Assembly (NCBI GenBank): GCA_021464525.1
Contig: JADRCO010000726.1
Location: 1-27,480, forward strand
Source: Rhizophagus sp. LPA8_4_AMF
Lineage: Eukaryota > Glomeromycota > Glomeromycetes > Glomerales > Glomeraceae
Direction of reading: 5' to 3'
Length of the DNA stretch: 27,480 nucleotides
Positions 19,986 through 27,480 of the stretch are shown here, in pieces (position 1 is the stretch's first letter; each line of letters opens with the position of its first letter). Made by a program: the position numbers and the translations under genes. The notes beneath the pieces were generated by a model. It worked only from the letters and a program-made list of their open reading frames with translations. It was not told where the DNA came from and did not search any database.

Positions 19986-22900
19986 TTATTGAGTTGGTTG
20001 TTGTTGAGACGGTTGTCTCTGTCGCAATAAGGTCATCATTTGTTCTTGAGTAATACCTTACACGTAAAATAAGGAATATTATTTATTTAAGAACAGAAAA
20101 AAGTATTGTAAAAATAAAATCACAGATAATTTAACATACCAGGATTAGCAGTTCTGGCCGACTGAAATAACTGTTGCATTCGATACTGTGGATTATTTTG
20201 CAACATAGTAGACTGTAAAACTTGTCGTTGTTGCTGCTGAAGCATTTGTTGCATATTTGCTGGCAAATTAGCTATCTGCTGCTGTTGCTGTTGTCGTTGT
20301 AACGCAAGTTTTTGTTGAATAACATTTTGTTGCATAACGGAAGCTGTTGCTTGTATTGGCATTGCCTGTTGCTGCTGCTGCTGCTGTGATCTCAACATTT
20401 GTTGAAGTTGTATTAATTGTAAAGCATTTTGTTGTGCTGTTACCTGTGGAGGTCGAATTTGTTGTCCTTGTGAAAGAACTGGTGCACTTGTTGGCAACGA
20501 TGTTTCCAAAAAGAGCAAGCCAACAAGTTTTGTTGCATTGCCTGGCCCATTATTAGTGAAAAGAACTATACCTCCATTCGGATTTGGAGCATTAGGAAAG
20601 CGTACAAAAGCGGCCTAAATTAACAATAAGTGTGATTAATATTTCTTTATAATAAATTAATAAATCCATTTTTTTTTTGCCTACCATCTTTCTCCCTTCC
20701 AAAATTCGCATCAAAACTCCAAAAGTGTTATTATTTTCCTGGATCGTGGGGTTTGTAGGATTTGGCAAAAACGATACAATCTTTGGATTTGCACTAGCAT
20801 TATTTATAACATCCTTAGCATGATTAATGCCAGAAATTTCCATTTTCTCTGGCCAGCATGAAATCATACTTTTTAAATTAAATTAAATATTAATAAATTT
20901 TAATCTTATATATTATATAAACCCAAAATAGTACTTACTAATCAATTTGTGAAAGCGGTGCCGTCTTTTTGGTAGGAACTGGGAAAGCAGATACTTGACA
21001 AGTAAGCTCGCGTTTTTGTCCCTGATTATTGTTGGCTGACCATGCGATATGACCACTCCATAATGCATTAATCTTTTTTTGAGGAATACTAGGACGAATT
21101 CCACCATTTATTGAAGTTGCCATCTGTCCTATAACTCCAGTGGTCACATTGGCAGTTTGTCCTGTCATACCAGCAGTGGATATAGAATTCATAGTAGATG
21201 CAGGCAATTGTGCACTATTCGTAGCGGTAGTGTTACCAAATTGTGTATTTATTGTGCCAACAGATGTTGATGCGGTAGTATAACCAACAGCGTTAACTGA
21301 ATTGTTCGTAGGAGTTGTCGACGCGTTAAATGCACCAATCTGCTGGGCAGCATTTAAAGCGGCTGACGTAACAAATCCATTAAGAGCCTGTGTACTTACT
21401 GCTTCACTTATAGGAGCAGCCGAAGTTACAAAGTGTTGTTGGCCAATATTTATTTGTGTTCCATTCTGTAAAGGAAGTCCAAGATTTAATTGATTTCTGC
21501 CCAAAACATTCGCAAGATTTTGTTGACTTGCAACCAACTCATGCTGGAGTAGAGTATTTTGTTGTCGAAGCAATTGATTGCTGATTTGTGCATTATTAAT
21601 AGTCAACGCGTTTCTAAGTTGAGGATTGTTTCGAAGAGGTTGTTGAGCTGTCAAACTAGCAATATACTGAGCACGTTTTTCTGGTGTCATTGAAGCTAAT
21701 TGTGCATGTAATTGTGCATGTAATTGTGGAAATTTATTAACTCCGGGCATATTTTGCTGAGGACGAGCAAACATTTGAGAACCAGGCATTGGTTGCTGCG
21801 AGGTAAATGTGGGCCGCTGAGGTGGACGAGACATTGTTCCAGCAGGAGCGGGCGATTGCATTTGCACATTATTTGGAGCAGCTTGATTAGTTATTTTAAT
21901 AGGTTGCGGTGTTTGAGCAAGTACATTCGGTGGAATCTGTATAACTTGCGGGGGTAAAGGGTTTGTATTCGATGTTGCGACAGTTGAAACTGCCGGTGTC
22001 TGTAACTTAGGTGTAGCCTGTGTTTGCGTTATCATATTAGTAACAGGTTGCTGATTGCTTGACTGTTGTCCGGAAGAATTTTGGATAGGTTCCTTCTTGA
22101 TTAATGACAAAGCCTGCAAAGGTTGTGACTGTTGACCGAGTAACTGACTACTAGTAATAGGAGGCTGATCTTTCGCAAGTTCTAGTGTCTGTTCGAGTTT
22201 TACTTTTTTGGCTTCATTACCCGAATTTTGAGCAGACGATAATTGTTGGTCATTAGTACCCGTGGAACTCGTCGAATCTTCTCGCTTCCTCTTTTGTGCT
22301 ATAGGTACTAATTTATATTATTTGTGACCATATTTATGTTTTTTTTAGAAAAAAGATTAATTTAAATTATATTACAGCTATGTAAATTTAAGAATATATG
22401 TGATTCAATCAATTCACCTTCTTTTGGATGTGTAAAGGGAGGCTTAAAGCCTGCTAACTTCACTATATGAGACGAATTTACTACATCTGTTGCATTGTGA
22501 ACTTCAACGCCCTGGTTAACCTTTAATTATTACATTCCCGTAATCATTAAGAACAACAATACAAAAGTAAAATTAACAAAATCTAATATATAATACAAAA
22601 TACTTTATATTCATACCTCTGTTACAAGTTCTTCTAATTCCGTAAAATTTCTTTCTGGGGTTATCAACGAGAGATGAATTTTTTGCTAAATCAAAAAACA
22701 TACATTAGACACATTAGATTTAATTTCAAATTCAATCAGTATAGGAAGCCTCATGTTACATACGTTTTTCATCTCCTCTACGATTTTTTTCATAGAATAT
22801 TGATCGTATTTTTCATCAAGATTTCGATGGACAAGGTCAGGACATGGATGGCTGTTAGATATAAGAAGGCAATGTCTTATTATTTCGGTTGTTTCGGATG

Positions 22901-23609
22901 TTTCGGGCTTCATTTGACTTTTGTATGCATCAAACATCTATAAGGAAATACGTTATTAACACATGATATAATAATGGAAAAAAAATAAATCTATCAGGTT
23001 AGTAGTTACCTCTAACGCAGCAACTAAACCTTCAGCCACTGCATTTTCTCTCATACCACCGTCTTCGAATTCTATGCCGGTTATAAGCTTTTCGAATTGT
23101 GATAAGTTTTCTTCAAAATAATATGTTGTGACTGGAGACCGCGAAATAGGTTCGTAGTTCCCAAAAACAATAAGACCACATTTCAACTTGGGCTATGAAA
23201 TAAAATTAAGACGTTACAATTTGGTATGATAGTATTCCACTAGGAGAACTTACACCTGGCAACTTCTGTTCTGTTAAGGACGATAAGTGAAAGAGTTAAA
23301 TGATTAATTTTACCGTGATTTTGTTTTTTTCTATTTCTCCCTTTTTTTCTTTATCTTCTTTTTCTATTATAATTTGTTGTTGTTTCATATGTCTGAAAAA
23401 TATTTTGGTAAAATTAAATTATCAATATAACTACAATAAATAAAAAAGACTACATAGAAGACTTTCCAAAGTATTAGAAATTTTTAAAAAATTCTTACTA
23501 CTTACTTGAGTATAGGCTCAAGATAAGCCTCAAAAATAGTCTCAAAGTGTTCCTCTAGAAGATAACTACCGTCTAGAACGACGATAACCAAATTGATCTT
23601 TTGTGGCAT
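19986..23609 (-). CDS. MED25: Mediator complex subunit 25 (VWA plus PTOV/ACID)
   Basis: MED25 binds transcription activators and links them to Mediator and RNA polymerase II. Coding exons run 23609-23506, 23392-23314, 23192-23010, 22937-22764, 22685-22617, 22511-22418, 22298-20939, 20868-20685, 20614-20140 and 20056-19986, giving 930 residues. A possible 12-nt exon at 23265-23254 would add KLPG. Residues 1-205 form the VWA domain that anchors to Mediator (LVIVVLDGSYLLEEHFETIF, KCGLIVFGNYEP, HCLLISNSHPC). A basic RKR cluster and a long Q/N/T/S/P-rich linker follow. The activator-binding PTOV/ACID fold spans about 640-785 (INALWSGHIAW, ISCWPEKMEI, AAFVRFPNAPNPNGG, KLVGLLFLE). The tail is polyQ-rich. 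Exon 7 could start 9 nt earlier in frame. VWA and ACID in the metazoan order make the name secure. Confidence 0.9.
20366..20386 (-). repeat. CAG/CAA repeat coding polyQ in MED25
   Basis: Five CAG, one CAA and one CAG codon make an uninterrupted Q7 run inside a larger Gln-rich tail. The tract may vary in length between strains. It is in frame in MED25 exon 10 as modelled. Confidence 0.9.
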
Positions 23610-24459
23610 TATTGTTAATTTTTTTTCTTGATTTTACCGTTGAAAATGAAAGAACTTTTTTTACAGTAAAGAAAGTAAATAAAATTTGAGTTTCAAACAC
23701 TGCGAAACGAGAAGATAAAGCCGCACACAAGTTTATGGAAAATGGCAGCAAAGTAGTCGTCCATGTACAAAAACCGGATTGCAGCTTGTAGGCTGACTAA
23801 ATAAAGCGTCAAATGGATAACGTTACACGAACTGTGGGACCGTGGCACAAATGCTTTTTCTATGTTTTACAAATATCTATATATATCTTATTTGAACAAT
23901 GCCCACCCAAATTAAATTGGGTGTAAATGATTTTTTTCGTCGGAAATTTTTCCGGTTTACCCGGAATTGAATCGGAGCAAAGCTATATAATTTTTAAATT
24001 TTATACTAATAAATAATCCTTTATAATTATAAATCTAAAATCTTTTTTTTTATAAGCAATAAACATATAATTCATTAAAAATTAAAATTTCACATTATAG
24101 AATTCAACATCATAGTTATGTATTTCTTTATTTATTACTTTAACTTTTATTCTATATTATTAGTAGTTTAGCTAAACTGAATCCATTTATATAATAATTA
24201 TATCCTTAAAAAATCATATTAGTATAGATAATGAAGAATTTGGATTAATATTGAAAAATATGTTAATTATTAAAATTGTTTATAAGTATTTGATTAAAAT
24301 AATTTATCATTAACTTATTTTAGATTTGTAATTTATTTTATTTTTATTTTTTTTTCCTTTTGCAGTGCATTTACAAATTAATTAATACAGACATAAGTAA
24401 TCTAATACATTAAGTAAAAATAAAAACTAAGCTATACTAATTTTCAGAATTTGTAAACC
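23610..24459. other. MED25 upstream region and AT-rich spacer
   Basis: The first few hundred bases must hold the MED25 promoter (minus strand). A short minus-strand open frame at 23566-23751 runs in a different frame from MED25 and has no recognisable features, so it is not called. The rest is AT-rich without genes, apart from the hairpin pair near 23904-23964. Confidence 0.4.
23904..23964. repeat. Cluster of small palindromes
   Basis: CACCCAA at 23904-23910 pairs with TTGGGTG at 23917-23923 around a 6-nt loop. Just beyond, CGGAA and TTCCG at 23941-23954 make a second stem. CCGG occurs at 23952-23955 and again at 23961-23964. These stand out against AT-rich flanks and could be a mobile-element end or a structured leader element of an unseen transcript. 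Confidence 0.4.
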
Positions 24460-24605
24460 ATCTGTCATCAATTAATTGACCCCATCTGTGCACTGTCGAT
24501 TAGCTTTTTTTCCTGCGTAAGTAAATCACGTGGTAAGACAGATTTTCTTAGAGAAATGCTCCTTGTGGTCTACAGAAGGTGGCTAAAGGACCTGCATTTG
24601 TAATT
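24460..24605. other. Higher-GC island in AT desert
   Basis: This stretch has more C and G than the kilobases around it. It holds the 12-bp palindrome TCAATTAATTGA, an E-box CACGTG at 24527-24532 in the same AAATCACGTGGT string as in the Myb-NSL1 promoter, and at 24588-24600 a copy of the CCTGCATTTG motif found at the end of the inverted-repeat element near 25565. No open frame or RNA fold was recognised. It may be a transposon fragment. Confidence 0.35.
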
Positions 24606-25564
24606 TATTAAAATTATTATTTTTATAATATTTATATATAATAAATAATAATTTTTTTAATAGTTAAAGATTTGTAGAATTGGAAATTAAATCAAACAAA
24701 TTGTTAATAAACCTTTAAAGAATATAATTTTTAAAATATATCAGCAATATTGGAAAATTCTACTATTATTATTGCCTATTATTTGAATTTAAAATTTCAT
24801 AATTAAGCATTAACAGAAGAATATTTAAAATATTTAAATAAAATGTCAAAATTTGTAAATCAAGATTTTAGTAATTAGTAAAAAAAGAATTATTATAATA
24901 TAATAATAAAACAGAATTTTTCAATATTATTTCAACATTAAATGCTACTTTAAAATATAATTGACTAAATTTTAAATTATTTATTTAAAATATTAAAAAA
25001 AATTAATTAATAAATAAAAGAACTTTTATATCTATATATATAAATCTTTATTTAATTAATAATTAAAAATAGATAATATTACAAAAAAATAAAAATAAAA
25101 AAAGGAAAAGTAAACTAAATTATAATCTGAAATTAATAAAAAATTTGTAATAAAATATATTGTTTATTGAATATTATAATTATATATATTATATATTAAA
25201 TAATAATTTGCATTAGATGTAGTTAATATACGTCAGATGTGAATTAATACCTGATATAAAGTTACTTAAATCACATAATAAAGGTCTTTATAGTAAACTT
25301 TTTTTTACTAATAAACCTACTTTTTATTCCATAAATAAATTTATATATAACAATAAATTACATATATTATAAATTATTTAATTTATATAAATTATGTATT
25401 ATAAAATTTATTTAAAAAACTTGCAATTTATTAATATTTTTAAATGAAGTACTTTTTTATAAATTAAGTTTAATTAATTTTAATATTTTAAAATTACATA
25501 TTTAATTAATATATCTTATAAAAAAAATTTCTTTAAAATATATTAAAAATAAGATTTAAAATTT
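24606..25564. other. Extremely AT-rich DNA, nothing recognised
   Basis: About 960 bp of nearly pure A/T sequence with short runs. No frames, RNA genes or clear repeats were seen. Confidence 0.5.
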
Positions 25565-25826
25565 AAATGCACCTGCATTTGAATGCATTTACATCATAAA
25601 TCAAAAATGAAGTTCTAAACCCTTTTTGTTATAATAAGTAAAGTTGTAAAGAAGACAAAAATACATATATAATATAAAGTTTTAAAGTTTTTTTATAAGT
25701 ATATAAGATATAACTGCATTTATTCAAAAAAATCAGAAATTCTTTAGTATCATATGATAAAATGATCAGCATTTTTATTATATAAAAATTTCCAAAAAAG
25801 GGGATGCGTTTAAACGCAGGTGCATT
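25565..25826. mobile_element. MITE-like element with palindromic ends
   Basis: The 24 bp at 25565-25588 (AAATGCACCTGC at its start) matches the reverse complement of 25803-25826 at about 21 positions. Each end holds an inner palindrome: TGCGTTTAAACGCA (25805-25818) is perfect and the left copy TGCATTTGAATGCA is nearly so. The interior is AT-rich with no transposase. A single related end is seen at 24588-24600. A flanking pair, AAGGGGAT and GATCCCTT, folds around the right end. Boundaries and any target-site duplication are uncertain. Confidence 0.4.
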
Positions 25827-25849
25827 TTTTTTGATCCCTTAAAAATATA

Positions 25850-26010
25850 CTTGAATTTTAAAATATATTTAAAATATTCCTAAAATACACTTAAAAAATT
25901 TAAAATGTACTTAAATTGCAATTTTAAGTATATTTTAAGTGTATTTTGTAATTTTAAGTGTGTTTTAAGTATATATATTTTAAAGTACATAAGTACATTT
26001 TAAGTATATA
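25850..26010. repeat. Long imperfect palindrome built from TTTTAAGT repeats
   Basis: The centre is near TTGCAATT at about 25917. To its right, units like TTTTAAGTGTATTTT recur four to five times. To its left, their reverse complements (AAAATACACTTAAAA) appear. The whole can fold into one imperfect stem of about 60-70 bp. It lies right after the MITE-like element at 25565-25826 and may be part of a larger composite. Confidence 0.5.
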
Positions 26011-26474
26011 TTATTTTCATAGGGATAACTGTTACTAATTTACTTTTTATGTGAATTATTTAAACTAAGAAATGTTAAACCATCATTGTAAAGTTAGAGT
26101 AAATATCTAATATATTACAAATCTATTTTTATCTTGTTTATTTATTAAATGTAACACTAAATTGCAATGATGTAACATATGCAAATAATTAAAAACTATC
26201 ATATGATATTATTTGACTTACTTTTCAGAATAATATATAGTCCTTGCTTTGCTTTAGACAATAATTTCACTCATACATAAATATTAAAATCAGGTAATTT
26301 TATTTACATAGAATTCTATTTATTTATAATAGAAGTCTTTATAAAAAATTTTAAATTTTACTAGTAATTTTACTAATAATCCTATTAGTTAGCTGGTTTA
26401 AAAAGGAAAAATATAACAATTTAATGTAATATTTCCTTCTTTATATATAATTTATTTATATATAATAGGATAAG

Positions 26475-26975
26475 GGTTGATCACTTTTGGCTCAAGTAAT
26501 TGGTTTCTGAGTCCTCTTGTAAAGCCTGATTATAGTGAGGTCATAGGTTCAATTTCTGCTGATTACAGAATATTAACAAATTTTACTGCAGACGTTACTA
26601 CCAATAGTAAATAGTACAGGGATTAATGTAATGTGAACTGCACCTAGGTGTATCAGTATGTACAATTTAGCTACATATTTTAACAGAAAGTTTAGATGTC
26701 CTTCTCCTATTCCCTATAAGACCTTTAGTAGGTTTATAGTCCTGTTTGGGTAGTCACTGCTTGCATACAACCTAGGGTTGAACTTTTGTTTTAGCGGTTA
26801 CTCTACAATACTATTGAAAGTACCTTTGGGTGCTAAATAGAAATCCTGGATGGTAAAGTCATAGGTGCAATATCTTTGTGGTAAAACGTTTACTTTCTAA
26901 TAGGTTTAGACCAATCATAATATTTGTAAGTCAAGTGATGTATAAGGTATTGAGATTGAGTTCGATTCTCTTGTT
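26475..26975 (+). mobile_element. tRNA-derived SINE-like remnants
   Basis: TGGCTCAAGTAATTGG at 26488-26503 resembles Pol III box A. GGTTCAATTTC at 26546-26556, about 40 bp on, resembles box B. A second copy of the box B region is at 26858-26875, matching 26540-26557 at 16 of 18 positions. A third box-B-like string, AGTTCGATTCT, is at 26959-26969. No intact tRNA cloverleaf forms. The composition is less AT-rich than the flanks. This fits degraded SINEs, but no 3' tail or target duplication was defined. Confidence 0.4.
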
Positions 26976-27280
26976 GTTTGACATGCTGGCTGGTGATTCT
27001 TAGGAGTAGGTTCCCTTATTTCATACCAGAACTACAGTTGTGAATCCCCTAATAGTATAATTAGTAAGTCATTACCTAAACCCATTCAATATCTAAAAGT
27101 ACCCTCTAGTGGTATTATAAAGTGATCATGAGATAAGGCAAGGCATTACTAGTAGAACAGAGACTATAAGAATAGGAAGTATGACAAAGGGTGAAGGATC
27201 ATCACTAAATTTTTTAAATTGACATCTAATTGTAAATTCAACAATTTTTGTATAGATGGCACCCAAAATACTTTAGGTAA

Positions 27281-27455
27281 ATCCCAAATCCCAAATTAAT
27301 TATGACATCCTAAATGTACAAATCCTAAATTATTATAACATCCTAAATTAATTATGACATTCCAAATTAATTATAACATCCCAAATTAATTATTAATTAT
27401 GACATTCCAAAATTAATTATAATATTTTAAAATTAATTATGATATTACATTTAAA
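27281..27455. repeat. Degenerate minisatellite, about 17-19 bp unit
   Basis: Units close to CCAAATTAATTATGACAT repeat about eight times, with changes such as TCCTAAA for TCCCAAA, ATAACAT for ATGACAT and one truncated copy. The repeats decay into plain AT sequence toward the window end, where the array may continue. There are no uniform spacers, so it is not a CRISPR array. Confidence 0.75.
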
Positions 27456-27480
27456 AAATTATAATATTTTAAATATATAA

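Noticed and set aside
20347-20556. Plus-strand hydrophobic frame rich in Val/Leu opposite MED25
   Set aside because: It is the antisense reading of CAA/CAG-rich polyQ codons, which gives artificial hydrophobic peptides.
22674-22943. Plus-strand 89-codon frame opposite MED25
   Set aside because: It is antisense to MED25 exons 5 and 6, which match the VWA domain with clean splice sites.
24606-26460. Possible mitochondrial DNA insertion, suggested by extreme AT content
   Set aside because: No mitochondrial protein, rRNA or tRNA segment was recognised. Composition alone is not evidence.
27281-27455. Possible CRISPR array
   Set aside because: The units run head to tail with degenerate sequence and no unique spacers, there are no cas genes, and the locus is eukaryotic.

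Overview
The window is nuclear DNA of a filamentous fungus, most likely an early-diverging (Mucoromycota) lineage and plausibly an arbuscular mycorrhizal Glomeromycotina such as Rhizophagus. The basis is inference: coding DNA is AT-rich, the spacers are extremely AT-rich, and introns are short (about 64-115 nt). A homoaconitase indicates the fungal aminoadipate lysine pathway and a Bit61/HbrB protein is also fungal. A MED25 subunit, missing from the model yeasts, argues against Saccharomyces- or Schizosaccharomyces-like relatives. Exon structures were assembled by hand from reading-frame continuity and GT/AG sites.

Layout. 1-1360: non-coding, with a hairpin (168-246), small GC-rich repeats and a MITE-like element (864-1154). 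1361-3863 (+): mitochondrial homoaconitase LYS4, six exons. 3939-5498 (-): Bit61/HbrB, a TORC2 subunit, tail-to-tail with LYS4. 5759-7886 (+): NPR3, a subunit of the GATOR1/SEACIT inhibitor of TORC1, head-to-head with BIT61. 7989-8060 (-): tRNA-Glu(CTC). 8548-10269 (+): Kelch-BTB-BACK protein, intronless. 11678-16306 (+): intronless 1542-residue DExH helicase with three N-terminal dsRNA-binding domains. 16609-18198 (-): six-repeat Myb/SANT protein with a mitochondrial-type N-terminus. 18417-19327 (+): probable kinetochore MIND subunit NSL1/Mis14, head-to-head with the Myb gene. 19986-23609 (-): MED25, with a VWA domain, Q/N/T/S-rich linker, PTOV/ACID domain and polyQ tail. 23610-27480: gene-poor and very AT-rich, with terminal inverted repeats, a long imperfect palindrome, tRNA-derived SINE-like remnants and a degenerate minisatellite.

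The genes are mostly unrelated housekeeping loci. The one functional coupling is LYS4-BIT61-NPR3: an amino-acid biosynthetic enzyme beside a divergent pair joining a TORC2 component to a TORC1 nutrient-sensing repressor. I found no phage, CRISPR, secondary-metabolite cluster or clearly new system. The strongest leads are the Myb protein with a presequence-like N-terminus, the three-dsRBD helicase, and a complete MED25 in a fungus.
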